From positions 744,001 to 808,000 of the forward strand of contig CAXXFD010000001.1 in assembly GCA_963662905.2 (NCBI GenBank): 64,000 nucleotides of DNA, read 5' to 3'. Every line of letters begins with the position of its first letter. Position 1 is the first letter of the stretch. Position numbers and translations under genes: made by a program. Source of the stretch: G963662905 sp963662905 (GTDB lineage: Bacteria > Bacteroidota > Bacteroidia > Bacteroidales > WRLA01). Below, in pieces: positions 33,450 through 42,769 of the stretch. The notes beneath the pieces were generated by a model. It did no database searches. It was not told where the DNA came from and saw nothing but the letters and a program-made list of their open reading frames with translations.

Positions 33450-33641
33450 ATGACGCTTGCTGAAATTATTCTGTTGTCCATTGCCGGCCTGGGCTTTGTT
33501 ATGCTGCTTGCCGGCCTCTATGGACAAAGAATGCCCCTGAAATACAGGAGCATTCGATCTGATAAAATTTTCGGTTTCCTTTCGTCGGCCGGAGCTGTTT
33601 TGATGATCCTTGGCCTGGTAATTTATAAGTTTTTCCTGTAA
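33450..33641 (+). CDS. Small two-helix membrane protein
   Basis: 63 residues with two hydrophobic segments (IILLSIAGLGFVMLLAGLYG and FGFLSSAGAVLMILGLVIY) around a short basic loop (QRMPLKYRSIRSDK). No family recognised. A perfect promoter upstream supports expression. It converges with the lipoprotein gene ending at 33644. Confidence 0.55.
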   Translation: MTLAEIILLSIAGLGFVMLLAGLYGQRMPLKYRSIRSDKIFGFLSSAGAVLMILGLVIYKFFL

Positions 33642-33643
33642 GC

Positions 33644-34102
33644 TTATTGCTTTGCGGCCGTGAAATCTTTTTCAACTACACTGGCTCCAAAAGCACCCAA
33701 AGCTTTTATGCTGCCCTGGAATTGTGTATCCGAAGTAAATGAGCCTTTGATATAATATTCACTTCCGTCCTTTTTGCTATCTAAAGAGATATAAAATTGA
33801 TCATCCGAAATTTTCACAATTCCTGATGATACAGATAAATCTCCTGAAACCGTTGATGTTGATGTGCTCGTTTCCTCGGTAATAGAGTAATCGTAAGAAA
33901 TCACCCAACTGGCATCACTTACATTACCAACGGAAAAATTGACGTAGGATTTATCATCGATTGTTCCTTTCCAGCTTCCCTGGTAGGCCACAACTTTTGG
34001 TGTAGGTGGGTTATCATCATCGTCATCGCTACATGATGAAAATGTAAAAAGGCTTGCTGTGAGCAGGGCAAAGGCAATTAAAAAAGAAAATGTGGTTTTC
34101 AT
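33644..34102 (-). CDS. Small beta-rich lipoprotein
   Basis: 152 residues with signal peptide and lipobox (FTFSSCSDDDDDN, Cys24). After an acidic linker the sequence is beta-rich (YQGSWKGTIDDKSYVNFSVG, FYISLDSKKDGSEYYIKGSF, TQFQGSIKALG), resembling small lipocalin-like or NigD-like outer-membrane lipoproteins. The acidic residues right after the Cys match the surface-export signal of Bacteroidota lipoproteins. Possibly co-transcribed with the 74-aa gene 10 bp upstream. Confidence 0.65.
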   Translation of the reverse strand: MKTTFSFLIAFALLTASLFTFSSCSDDDDDNPPTPKVVAYQGSWKGTIDDKSYVNFSVGNVSDASWVISYDYSITEETSTSTSTVSGDLSVSSGIVKISDDQFYISLDSKKDGSEYYIKGSFTSDTQFQGSIKALGAFGASVVEKDFTAAKQ

Positions 34103-34112
34103 AGGCTCTCAA

Positions 34113-34337
34113 TTATTGTATTTCAACTAAAAAACGATTGATAAATTTCCGGAGTTTATTATTGAGTTCATGAATATCGCGCAACTTGCGCAATTCACTC
34201 TCAGAAGCATATCCTTCGTTGTATTTTTTCTTCATATAGTCTTTCTCCATAATGGCACCCATTTTCTGTGTCGAAAGATAAACCAGGCGGGCTTCATCAA
34301 GGGTTAAATCCAGAGTTTTGTGGAATTCGTCGGACAT
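34113..34337 (-). CDS. Small helical protein of unknown function
   Basis: 74 residues, no signal peptide, mostly charged and helical (TLDEARLVYLSTQKMGAIME, SELRKLRDIHELNNKLRKFI). No family recognised. It lies 10 bp before the lipoprotein gene, so the two may form an operon. Confidence 0.55.
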   Translation of the reverse strand: MSDEFHKTLDLTLDEARLVYLSTQKMGAIMEKDYMKKKYNEGYASESELRKLRDIHELNNKLRKFINRFLVEIQ

Positions 34338-34403
34338 GATTCACTTTTGTTCCAAAATTACTAATATTTCTTTGTTTGATCACAAGAATTGTACATCACC
34401 GGA

Positions 34404-34446
34404 CAAAAAAAACGGAAAGCCGCTTCAGAACCTTCCGCTTTTTTTG
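34404..34446. terminator. Terminator downstream of the alkaline phosphatase or before the small operon
   Basis: AAAACGGAA pairs with TTCCGCTTTT around a 15-base loop with A and T runs on both sides. It sits between the alkaline phosphatase stop (34463) and the start of the next leftward gene (34337). Confidence 0.6.
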
Positions 34447-34462
34447 TGTATTCTAAACCGGA

Positions 34463-35923
34463 TTACTTTTGGGTCTTTGCTTTTTTCAGCCCCATAAGCT
34501 CCATCATCGCTTTTGGCAATTCTGTATTGTCCGGATAGCCTTTGAACATATCCTGTCCCACACCTATTGCATAGACAGGAACGGGAACTGCGGTATGACT
34601 GCCTGATGTCCAGCCGATTCCGGCTTTTTGATTCAGGATATTCATAGCGGCAACTGTAAAAAGATCCAAATCATCATAAAGGGCATCTTCACCTTCGGCA
34701 TGTTGCTTAAAGGTAAGTTCCCATGCATTTTTTAATTCCAGCTTATCCTCTTTCGTAATTTCAACTTCTGCTCCCAGACCAAAATAATTTTTCACCATTT
34801 CCATAGCTTCTGCTTCCGGAATGATTCCTTTGTTTTGTTTTGCCTTTGCCATAAGCATTTCCGTAAAATGCACCGGAGACGATTTTTGATACTGCAGCAG
34901 CGCAGGATCCATTTCATAATGCATTTTCCTGTTTCCCACGCTCATTCCCCCGGTTTCATGATCGGCGGTTACAAGGATCAGGGTTTCATCGGGATGTTTT
35001 TCGTAAAACGCCAAAGCCCGTTTTACCGCATCGTCAAAAGCTTTGGTTTCGGCCACAACGCCGGCACCATCGTTTCCATGCGCAGCCCAGTCAATTTTTC
35101 CACCCTCAAGCATAATGAAAAAACCTTTGGGGTTATCCAGCAGTTCGATGGCTTTATCCAAAACCTCGGCCTGGCTGATATCTGATGCATCATGGTCCAA
35201 AACATAACGGTTGGCATGGCTTCCTTCTTCCAAAACCGGACTCGTAACAAACACTTTACTGTCGCCCTTTTTGAGCTTGTTCATTTCTTCGCGTGAGCGT
35301 GTGATCGTATAACCGGCCTCACGCATTTTGTCAAACACATTCACTTCCTTGCCGTCAATAGTTCCCACAGCATTTTTCAACCCGCCGCCACCAAAAAACT
35401 CAAAATTGCTTTCGGGCAGTTGATTGGCGATTTCGAAATACATGTTCCGCTCCGGCTGATGCGCATAAAAAGCTGCCGGAGTAGCATGATTCAGTTGCAC
35501 ACTGCTGATGAAGCCCACTTTAAAACCGTCATCATGCGCCATTTCAGCAATGGTTTTTAATGGTTTTTCCTTTGCCTCATCCATGCCAATGGTGTTGATG
35601 CTGGTTTTATGTCCGGTAGCCAATGCTGTTCCGGCTGCTGCAGAACCGGTAATGTATCGGTTTGCCGCAAAAGTGCTGGCAAAAGATTGCACAGGAAATT
35701 TGGTAAAACTGAGTTTTTCCACATTCTTCTTTCCGTTAACTGCCGCCTGATATGCTTCTGTGGCATTAACATGGGCAGCCCCCATCCCATCGCCAATGAA
35801 GAAAAAGACATATTTCGCTTGTTGGGAACTGCCTGTATTCTTTTGCGTCTGGCATGAAATAACAATCATGCTAATGGCAATCAGCAGTGCCAGGTTTTTG
35901 AAAATATTGCTTGTTTTGTTCAT
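34463..35923 (-). CDS. phoA: Alkaline phosphatase, lipoprotein type
   Basis: 486 residues of the PhoA alkaline phosphatase family: removes phosphate from many monoesters in the periplasm or at the surface. Signal peptide with lipobox IVISC (Cys24). Motifs: FFIGDGMGAAHV (first metal site), ITGSAAAGTALATGHKT (nucleophile Ser), GFFIMLEGGKIDWAAHGND (metal ligands), TADHETGG (ligands), and GWTSGSHTAVPVPVYAIG with the last histidine. All metal ligands appear present. It stands alone; no phosphate box was identified. Confidence 0.93.
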   Translation of the reverse strand: MNKTSNIFKNLALLIAISMIVISCQTQKNTGSSQQAKYVFFFIGDGMGAAHVNATEAYQAAVNGKKNVEKLSFTKFPVQSFASTFAANRYITGSAAAGTALATGHKTSINTIGMDEAKEKPLKTIAEMAHDDGFKVGFISSVQLNHATPAAFYAHQPERNMYFEIANQLPESNFEFFGGGGLKNAVGTIDGKEVNVFDKMREAGYTITRSREEMNKLKKGDSKVFVTSPVLEEGSHANRYVLDHDASDISQAEVLDKAIELLDNPKGFFIMLEGGKIDWAAHGNDGAGVVAETKAFDDAVKRALAFYEKHPDETLILVTADHETGGMSVGNRKMHYEMDPALLQYQKSSPVHFTEMLMAKAKQNKGIIPEAEAMEMVKNYFGLGAEVEITKEDKLELKNAWELTFKQHAEGEDALYDDLDLFTVAAMNILNQKAGIGWTSGSHTAVPVPVYAIGVGQDMFKGYPDNTELPKAMMELMGLKKAKTQK

Positions 35924-36321
35924 GACCCTATTTCATTTATTGATTCAGTAACAAACCAAAAGCGGAACCTGTTTCATTATAAAGAAACCGGTTGAGCTTT
36001 CGCTGCAAAGTTATTCAGAATTGATGATTTAATTTTAAGCAAACCTTATATTTCGTGAAATTCTCCTCTTATAGCTTGTTCGATAAAATCAATGCCAAAA
36101 AATAATATTGATTCGTTTGGCTGTCACATTTCAGAAAAGATTCTTTTTCAGTACGTTCTATATGAGGCTTTTGCACTATAAGTACCGTGAAATAAATCTA
36201 TTTGGCACATTGGCATCACTTAATACATTTGAAAGCTACAAGGCAATTTCTACGAATCAAAAAAGTAACTTAATGCGTATTTTAAACGGATTTGCTTTCT
36301 TTGTGCCAAATAAAGGTAGTG
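35924..36321. other. Divergent intergenic region with inverted repeats
   Basis: 398 bp between phoA and the TPR/AraC gene. ATTTGGCACA near 36200 is the reverse complement of TGTGCCAAAT near 36302, and GCATCACT near 36213 that of AGTGATGC near 36317. The two pairs are in parallel order, so they cannot form one nested stem; they may be two operator copies. No RNA gene or ORF is supported. Confidence 0.45.
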
Positions 36322-38250
36322 ATGCAAATCCGTTTTTTAATTTTCTTTTTTTTTAGTTTCAATAGTACTGCTGTATTGGCCGTGAATGCAGACAGCCTGA
36401 AACATCTTGCCGAGGAGCACTCACAAAAATCCTCTTTTGACGCTTCAGCCCACTTTTACTTATTGGCAGCAGGGGCGTATTCCGGGCAGCACGACAGTTT
36501 ATCGAGCGGCGATATGTTTTTTAATGCGGCCCTTGCTTTTGATCAAAACGGGCAAAGTGATGAAGCAATCAAGGGATATTCCAAAGCACTGCAATACTAC
36601 ACAGATCCGGTATATCGGGCTGAGACCTTGCTGTTTAGGGCCACGGTTCTGTATGAAGCCAATCGTATTGAAGAATGCCTTCAGGATGCTGCCTCTGCAT
36701 TAGGATATTTACAATCAGATGAATATCCAGAGCTTCATTGCCGCATCCTGAATATGCTCGCATTATGCAAGGAACATCAGGCTGATTACAAAAAAGCCTG
36801 GGATTTCTATACGCAATCATTGCAATACGCTCAGGAAAAGCCACTAATGCAATCGGCCGTTTTAAATAATATGGCAGGAATAATGCAGGAAAGCGGCAAT
36901 TATAAATCAGCTGCGGAGCTTTATCTTAAATCTTTGGAACTTAAAAGCCCGAACAAAAAAACAGAAGAAAGCAGCCTGTTTACGCTGGCAAATCTGGGTC
37001 AGGTTTATGAGCTGGCCGGTGATTATACACAAGCCTTTTCATACGAACGAAAAGCCTTGCACCTGGCTGATTCATTGGGATATACAGCCGTAAAGCTGGT
37101 AAGCCTCGATAACCTGGGGCGCTTATTCCGAAAAAACAAAAAATATGATTCAGCCGCAATGGTTTTCAGAAAAGCTTTGAAATACAGCCGGATGTATCAA
37201 GATACCAACAGCTATGCCATCAGTTTGTTGAATTATGCCATTTTGCTTGATGAGGCTTTCCCTTCCGACTCTGCCGAAATAAAAATGAATGAGGCTTATC
37301 AATTGCTCAAAAAAAGCGGCGATATCAGAAATCAGGCTGCTGCCCTGAACAGCCTGGCAGGAATATACCTCCAACAGCAGGATTTTGAAAAGTCAGAGAA
37401 AATGGTACTTGAAGGAATGGAGATTGCTTCCAAAGCGGGCATGGGGCAAATCAGCCTCGATTTATATGATCAACTGGCCTCCATATACAGTTTAAAAGAA
37501 AATACCGCCCTGGCACTGAAATGGTCAAACAAAGCGCGAAAGCTCAGCGACAGCCTTCTCAATGCCAAAAAAATCCGGCAGCTGGTCAGTCTGGAAATGA
37601 ATTACCAGTATGAAAAGGAAGTATCGCGGCTTCTTGCTTACGCCGACAAACAAAAAGCCGTGGTTCAACTGAAACTTGACAACAGCCGAAAAAACCTAAA
37701 CATCATTATCATTGCCCTGATTGTAAGCTTTATACTTTCTGTGGTTTTGTTTCGCCAGCTTCAAAAAAAACGTAGAGCCTATCAAATGTTGGTGCGAAAA
37801 AACAAACAACTGCTTAACCTTCACGAAAACCTGAAAAATCCCCAACAAAAAAACAGGCAGCATCAGAAACCAAAATACCAAAACTCAGCATTAGATGAAG
37901 ATGCTGAAGAGGAACTACTACAGAAACTGGAACAATGTTTAAGCGAAAAACAGCTGTTTCTTCAATCCGGCCTGAAAGCCGCATTTTTATCCGAATTACT
38001 GGAAACCAAGCCCGCTTATATTTCCCAGGTAATAAACAAACGGTGCGAAATGAACTTCAACACCTATATCAATTCCTGGAGAATACGCCATGCACTTAAA
38101 CTCATCCGGCAAGGTCGTGGCAAAACCCTAAATCTCGATGGGCTTGCACTTGAATGCGGCTTTTCAAACCGTATTACTTTTTATAATGCCTTTAAGAAAC
38201 ACACCGGACTAAGTCCCTCCTACTACATCCGTGAAGAAGGAAAATTATAA
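36322..38250 (+). CDS. TPR / transmembrane / AraC-type transcriptional regulator 2
   Basis: 642 residues from the ATG at 36322 (MQIRFLIFFFFSFNSTAV); the upstream ATG adds a less signal-like start. Signal peptide, then about nine TPR motifs (for example SAAELYLKSLELKSPNKK, LANLGQVYELAGDYTQAFS), a transmembrane helix (NIIIIALIVSFILSVVLF), a coiled linker and an AraC HTH (LNLDGLALECGFSNRITFY, NAFKKHTGLSPSYYI). Same plan as the gene at 14150-15826, but sequence similarity is limited to the pattern. Likely a membrane-bound one-component regulator. Confidence 0.85.
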   Translation: MQIRFLIFFFFSFNSTAVLAVNADSLKHLAEEHSQKSSFDASAHFYLLAAGAYSGQHDSLSSGDMFFNAALAFDQNGQSDEAIKGYSKALQYYTDPVYRAETLLFRATVLYEANRIEECLQDAASALGYLQSDEYPELHCRILNMLALCKEHQADYKKAWDFYTQSLQYAQEKPLMQSAVLNNMAGIMQESGNYKSAAELYLKSLELKSPNKKTEESSLFTLANLGQVYELAGDYTQAFSYERKALHLADSLGYTAVKLVSLDNLGRLFRKNKKYDSAAMVFRKALKYSRMYQDTNSYAISLLNYAILLDEAFPSDSAEIKMNEAYQLLKKSGDIRNQAAALNSLAGIYLQQQDFEKSEKMVLEGMEIASKAGMGQISLDLYDQLASIYSLKENTALALKWSNKARKLSDSLLNAKKIRQLVSLEMNYQYEKEVSRLLAYADKQKAVVQLKLDNSRKNLNIIIIALIVSFILSVVLFRQLQKKRRAYQMLVRKNKQLLNLHENLKNPQQKNRQHQKPKYQNSALDEDAEEELLQKLEQCLSEKQLFLQSGLKAAFLSELLETKPAYISQVINKRCEMNFNTYINSWRIRHALKLIRQGRGKTLNLDGLALECGFSNRITFYNAFKKHTGLSPSYYIREEGKL

Positions 38251-38283
38251 ACCATTGAATTTCAATATTGCTTTTGATCACTT

Positions 38284-38321
38284 TTTCCTGAAATTTCATA
38301 CATCTTTCCTGAAATTTCATA
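38284..38321 (+). repeat. Two copies of a 17-bp direct repeat before the membrane acyltransferase
   Basis: TTTCCTGAAATTTCATA occurs at 38284-38300 and 38305-38321, a 21-bp period (two helical turns), the second copy touching the ATG. It could be a paired operator for the next gene. Confidence 0.5.
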
Positions 38322-39368
38322 ATGCCTGAAAGAAAAAGTATCTTCAAATTTGCAGGCATGAAAGTAAGTGTGCGCGACCCGATTCCCGATGTTTTAAAAG
38401 GAGTGGCCGTTATTTTGATGATACAGGTTCACCTGACCGAATTATTCGGTAAAGAATTATTTTATGAAAGTATTGTCGGAAAAATATCACTCTTTCTGGG
38501 AGGCGTTCCGGCTGCACCCCTTTTTATGTTTATCATGGGATATTATGCCTTCAAAGCATCATCCGCCAAAAGCTTTAAGCGCTCCGGCCAGATTTTCCTG
38601 CTGGGTCTCATCCTAAATATTTTATTGAATATCAGTTTGTTTAGCCAGATGATTCGGGGAAATGCCGAATCCTATTACTGTGCATATATTTTTGGTGTTG
38701 ACATTCTTTACCTGGCTGCCTTATCATTATTTATCCTCGCTGTGATTTCCCGCTATTTTAAAAACAATGCAAGATTAATTTTCCTGCTTTCTGTCATTGC
38801 TGCAAGCCTGCCACTTATTTTACCGGAAGCGCCAAAAGCGGGAGCCCTCCCTTTTGTTATTGCATTCTTTAGCGGAAAAGGAATCTGGTGGAGTTATTTC
38901 CCGCTGTTTCCCTGGCTGGCCTATCCCCTTGCAGGATATGCGCTCCATGCCTTACAGAGGAATAAGGCTGATTATTTGAGGAAAACAGAATCCCGGTTTA
39001 TCTTCCGGTTTCTTCCAGGGGCAATATTCATATCCGGAAGCTGGTATGGATGGAAAACCAGCATCAATCTATCAGATTATTATCATCATTCGCTTTTCTT
39101 TTTCATTTGGGCACTTACGGCCATGTATTGGTGGTATAAACTCTGGAAACAGCTGCTGGCTTTCAGGCCGGAGATCAGTGCCATGGCCTGGTATGGAAAA
39201 AATGTAACCGCCTTTTATGTAGTGCAATGGGTAATCATCGGCAATATCGCTACCTGGGTTTATAAAACGCAGTCGTGGCAGTTTTTGATGATCTGGTTTA
39301 TCCTGATTACGATCATCAGCACTCAGCTGGTGCGGCTGTATTTGTTTTTACGGAAGCCGAAAACCTGA
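38322..39368 (+). CDS. Acyltransferase-like / DUF1624-type integral membrane protein
   Basis: 348 residues with about ten hydrophobic segments. The N-terminal RDPIPDVLKGVAVILMIQVH and GVPAAPLFMFIMGYYAF resemble heparan-alpha-glucosaminide N-acetyltransferase-like (DUF1624) or OpgC/acyltransferase-3 proteins, which move acyl groups across the membrane to sugars. The histidine in MIQVH is the usual catalytic candidate. Substrate unknown. It follows the TPR/AraC gene by 71 bp, so may be in its regulon. Confidence 0.65.
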   Translation: MPERKSIFKFAGMKVSVRDPIPDVLKGVAVILMIQVHLTELFGKELFYESIVGKISLFLGGVPAAPLFMFIMGYYAFKASSAKSFKRSGQIFLLGLILNILLNISLFSQMIRGNAESYYCAYIFGVDILYLAALSLFILAVISRYFKNNARLIFLLSVIAASLPLILPEAPKAGALPFVIAFFSGKGIWWSYFPLFPWLAYPLAGYALHALQRNKADYLRKTESRFIFRFLPGAIFISGSWYGWKTSINLSDYYHHSLFFFIWALTAMYWWYKLWKQLLAFRPEISAMAWYGKNVTAFYVVQWVIIGNIATWVYKTQSWQFLMIWFILITIISTQLVRLYLFLRKPKT

Positions 39369-39377
39369 TAGCCTCAA

Positions 39378-40673
39378 CTATGGAAAAACAATCCGAAACT
39401 CTGTAATCCCGTCTTCTCGGCTGCATAAACCAAAAGTACAGCCGTGTTTGCTCAGCACTTCCCGCGTAAGCGTGAGGCCGATGCCCTGGCCGCTGCTTTT
39501 GGTAGTAAAAAAAGGAGCAAACAAACGGCTTTGTATTTCCTCCGAAATGGCTTCCCCATTATTTTCAATCAATAGGGTACGCTTTGATGCTTCGAAAGCA
39601 ATCCGGATAAAGCCATCAGAGCCAATGGCTTCCATGGCATTTTTCAGGATATTGGTCAAAACCAGCTCCATCTGTCCGGCATCACATTGTATTTGTGCAT
39701 CATCCGGCATTATTTCAGATTTGAGGCTGATATTTCGTTGTTTTAACTGCATCTGCTGAAAAATCAATACCTGATCAAAAATCTCTTTAACTGCCACCTT
39801 TGCCAAAACGGGATCCGGAAGCTTGACCAGATCGGCATACCGGCGGGTAAAACCGCCCAGCTTGCCCAGGCGCTCCTGAGCTATTTGCAGCGCTTCAGTA
39901 TAAAGCCCGGCTTCATCCTGTTTTCCGATAAACTGCAGTGTTGAATCTATAATGGAGTTCACTGCGCCAATGCTGTTGTTCACCTCATGCGCCATCATCC
40001 GGATGACTTTCTCATATGATTGCCATTCTGCCTTGAGCAGCTCATCGCTAAACTCCTGAACCATAAAAAAATCCTGCTTCACTCCGCGGTCGATCAGGAA
40101 TGAGCGGTGGCATTTGTACTGTCGGGCGCCATGAACCTGCAGTGTTTCCGTTCCGGATTCTTTAATTTTTGACAGTACCCCGGCCCATGGAGCAGGCAGG
40201 GATTTCAAATCCTCAGGAAGCTTATTTTCCTCCCCGATATTCAGGATTTGCCTTGCGCTTGGATTAATATTTGAGATGCTTCCGTTTTTGTTCAGGATAA
40301 TGATCCCGGCAGGGGAAGCAGAAATAAGTTTTTCCAGAAAAAAATTCTTTTCCGAATTATGTGCCCTTTCGAGGCGCAGTTGCTCAATCATGCGATTATA
40401 TACATCAATCAAAGCATCCAGTTCCTTTTGCCCAACGGGAAGAAATTTAATGCTGAAATCGCGGTCGGAGATACTGCTGATCCCTGCATCCAGAAGCTTA
40501 AAAGGTTTGAAAATCCTGCGGTACATCAGATAGAACAGGAATGCCGCTAAAACAACAATGATCTCAGCAGCGATAAAAGCATATTTATTGTGCGGATAAA
40601 TGAACAATGCCACGATAATGAGCACAATAATAATCAGGCTGCTAAAAAGGATGTATTTGGTTTTCAGTTTCAT
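39378..40673 (-). CDS. Sensor histidine kinase of the efflux operon
   Basis: 431 residues. Two transmembrane helices close together (YILFSSLIIIVLIIVALFI and AFIAAEIIVVLAAFLFYLMY) leave almost no periplasmic loop. Then a HAMP-like stretch, a PAS domain (NFFLEKLISASPAGIIILNK), and the kinase core with H box MMAHEVNNSIGAVNSIID, N box ILKNAMEAIG and G box GQGIGLTLTREVL. It is the NtrB/NtrY-like partner of the regulator encoded 9 bp upstream. The short input region suggests sensing in the membrane, fitting an envelope-stress or transporter-linked role. Last gene of the operon. Confidence 0.9.
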   Translation of the reverse strand: MKLKTKYILFSSLIIIVLIIVALFIYPHNKYAFIAAEIIVVLAAFLFYLMYRRIFKPFKLLDAGISSISDRDFSIKFLPVGQKELDALIDVYNRMIEQLRLERAHNSEKNFFLEKLISASPAGIIILNKNGSISNINPSARQILNIGEENKLPEDLKSLPAPWAGVLSKIKESGTETLQVHGARQYKCHRSFLIDRGVKQDFFMVQEFSDELLKAEWQSYEKVIRMMAHEVNNSIGAVNSIIDSTLQFIGKQDEAGLYTEALQIAQERLGKLGGFTRRYADLVKLPDPVLAKVAVKEIFDQVLIFQQMQLKQRNISLKSEIMPDDAQIQCDAGQMELVLTNILKNAMEAIGSDGFIRIAFEASKRTLLIENNGEAISEEIQSRLFAPFFTTKSSGQGIGLTLTREVLSKHGCTFGLCSREDGITEFRIVFP

Positions 40674-40682
40674 GCAGCAGAA

Positions 40683-42056
40683 TCAGTGTTCGTAGGGGAT
40701 TCCATGTTTTTCAAAACGGCGGTATAAAGCGCCACGGCTCAGTCCCAGGGCTTTAGCAACTTTTGAGATATTGTCCCGGTAGCGTTCCATGGTTTTTATG
40801 ATCATCTCTTTTTCCATTTCTTCCAGAGTCAGGCTGCCCGGCTCGGGCAAACCCTCTTTATTATCCTGCCGCAGAGGTTCTTCCAGTGCTTTCTCAAAAT
40901 CGGATATACCCAGATGGTCTTTTCCGCTCAGCAACCATGTGCGTTCCACCAGGTTTTTCATTTCCCGGATGTTGCCGCTAAAGCGCAGGTTTTGCATCCA
41001 ACGGAGACATGTTTCATCAATACCTACATCTCGGGCATCATATTGGTTTTTAAGACGCTGCAAAAAATGCTGCGCCAGGAGGCTTATGTCGCCTTCACGT
41101 TCACGAAGAGGCGGCAATTCGAGGCTGATCAGGTTGATACGGTAAAACAGGTCTTCGCGGAAGCTGCCTTTTTGTACCATTTCCCTGAGCTTGCAATTGG
41201 TGGCACAAATCACACGTACATCGGCTTTATAGGTTTTCGAATCGCCCAGCGGCTGATAAACCCGGTCTTGCAAAACGCGCAGGAGCTTCACCTGTGCTGC
41301 TTTATCGAGATCCCCTATTTCATCAAGAAAAATCGTGCCTTTATGCGCCATTTCAAAGCGGCCTTTGCGGTCGGCATAGGCATCGGTAAACGCGCCTTTT
41401 TTATGGCCAAACATTTCGCTTTCGAAAAGGCTGGAAGAAATGCCGCCGAGGTTTACTTTTACAAAGGCTTCATTTTTCCGCATGCTGTTGTTATGGATGG
41501 CCTCAGCGATCAGTTCTTTGCCGGTGCCGCTTTCGCCCAAAATCAGCACCGGGGCATCGGTGCGGCTTACGCGGCCAATGGTTTGCAGGATTTGGAGCAG
41601 CCCGGGGCTTTCGCCGATGATGCCTTTAAAATTAAAACGCTCATCCAGCTCTTTTCTCTTCATGCCCGCCTGCGAAACCCCTTCCTTTGCCTGAAGCTCA
41701 ATGGCCGTTTCGATCGTTTGCAACAGGGACTGGTTATCCCAGGGTTTGCTCACAAAGTCAAAAGCGCCTCTGCGCATACCTTCCACGGCCAGTGCAATAG
41801 ATCCCCAGGCAGTAATCAGGATAACGGGGCTCTTGATTTCTTCTTTTTGGATCAGATCCAGAAAAGCCAGGCCTTCTGAACCTGTGGTGGAATTGCCAAA
41901 ATTCATATCCAGAAGAATGGCTTCGGCCTTTTCTTTGCGCACAGTGGGCAGTGCTTCATCCGGATGGGAAAAGCATTTTGCTTCCTTTCCTGCCTGCATC
42001 AGCATAAGGCGGATTGAAGACTGAACAGCCCTGTCGTCGTCGATTACAATTATCAT
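40683..42056 (-). CDS. Sigma-54-dependent response regulator (NtrC family)
   Basis: 457 residues. Receiver domain with phospho-acceptor Asp in AILLDMNFG (~residue 51), AAA+ domain with Walker A GESGTGKELIAEAI, the loop GAFTDA (the canonical form is GAFTGA; the D variant is common in Bacteroidetes), Walker B TIFLDEIGDL, and a Fis-type HTH (DNISKVAKALGLSRGALYRR). It activates sigma-54 promoters after phosphorylation by the kinase next door. A sigma-54-like promoter lies at the head of this same operon (48007-48022), so it probably drives its own transporter genes. Confidence 0.93.
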   Translation of the reverse strand: MIIVIDDDRAVQSSIRLMLMQAGKEAKCFSHPDEALPTVRKEKAEAILLDMNFGNSTTGSEGLAFLDLIQKEEIKSPVILITAWGSIALAVEGMRRGAFDFVSKPWDNQSLLQTIETAIELQAKEGVSQAGMKRKELDERFNFKGIIGESPGLLQILQTIGRVSRTDAPVLILGESGTGKELIAEAIHNNSMRKNEAFVKVNLGGISSSLFESEMFGHKKGAFTDAYADRKGRFEMAHKGTIFLDEIGDLDKAAQVKLLRVLQDRVYQPLGDSKTYKADVRVICATNCKLREMVQKGSFREDLFYRINLISLELPPLREREGDISLLAQHFLQRLKNQYDARDVGIDETCLRWMQNLRFSGNIREMKNLVERTWLLSGKDHLGISDFEKALEEPLRQDNKEGLPEPGSLTLEEMEKEMIIKTMERYRDNISKVAKALGLSRGALYRRFEKHGIPYEH

Positions 42057-42072
42057 ATCTTTAGCGAATCTA

Positions 42073-42741
42073 CTAATTTACCTGCATCCCATCAAACAAA
42101 TGGATTACCCTATGTGTTTTTTTTGCCATTTGCTCGTCGTGGGTAACCATAATGATGGTGGTTTTATCTTCTTTGTTCAGGCGCATCAGGATGTCCATAA
42201 TTTCATTGCCCATTTTACTGTCGAGGTTTCCGGTGGGCTCATCGGCAAGAATGATGGATGGCCTTCCGATAATTGCCCGAGCAATAGCCACACGCTGTTT
42301 CTGCCCACCCGAAAGCTGTGAAGGATAATGCCTGGCGCGGGCACTCAGACCCACTTTTTTGAGGGCTTCCAATGCCTGTTTGCGCCTTTCTTTTCCGCTG
42401 ATGCCTTTTCGGTACAGCAGCGGAAGTTCCACATTATCAACTACCTGCAAATCATTGATCAGATGAAAGCTCTGAAAGATAAATCCCAGGCTTTGGTTGC
42501 GAAACAAGGCCAGTTGCTTGCTGCTTTGCTCCATCATGGCTTTTCCGTCTATTTCCACTTCGCCTGCGGAAGGATTGTCCAGCAGCCCGATGATATTCAG
42601 CAGGGTACTTTTCCCACATCCTGATGGCCCCATTACGGAAACAAATTCCTGATCATCGATTTGGAGGTTGATATTCTGAAGTGCCTGTGTTTCGATTTCT
42701 TCTGTTTGATAAACTTTGGCGATATTATTGAGTTTAATCAT
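42073..42741 (-). CDS. ABC transporter ATP-binding protein (MacB/LolD type)
   Basis: 222 residues with Walker A GPSGCGKSTLLNII, Q loop IFQSFHLINDL, signature LSGGQKQRVAIARA, Walker B IILADEPTGNLDS and H loop MVTHDEQ. Size and sequence are of the MacB/LolD class, which works with FtsX-type permeases and is used for export or lipoprotein-related transport. It powers the two permeases encoded upstream (42770 and 44003). Confidence 0.92.
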   Translation of the reverse strand: MIKLNNIAKVYQTEEIETQALQNINLQIDDQEFVSVMGPSGCGKSTLLNIIGLLDNPSAGEVEIDGKAMMEQSSKQLALFRNQSLGFIFQSFHLINDLQVVDNVELPLLYRKGISGKERRKQALEALKKVGLSARARHYPSQLSGGQKQRVAIARAIIGRPSIILADEPTGNLDSKMGNEIMDILMRLNKEDKTTIIMVTHDEQMAKKTHRVIHLFDGMQVN

Positions 42742-42769
42742 GATTTTATTCTTTTTTCGGTTTATTTAT

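Noticed and set aside
36108..36356. 82-aa ORF before the TPR/AraC gene
   Set aside because: It overlaps the true start in another frame and contains the inverted repeats; not convincing as protein.
40914..41879. 321-aa rightward ORF
   Set aside because: Antisense to the NtrC-type regulator, whose motifs are unmistakable.
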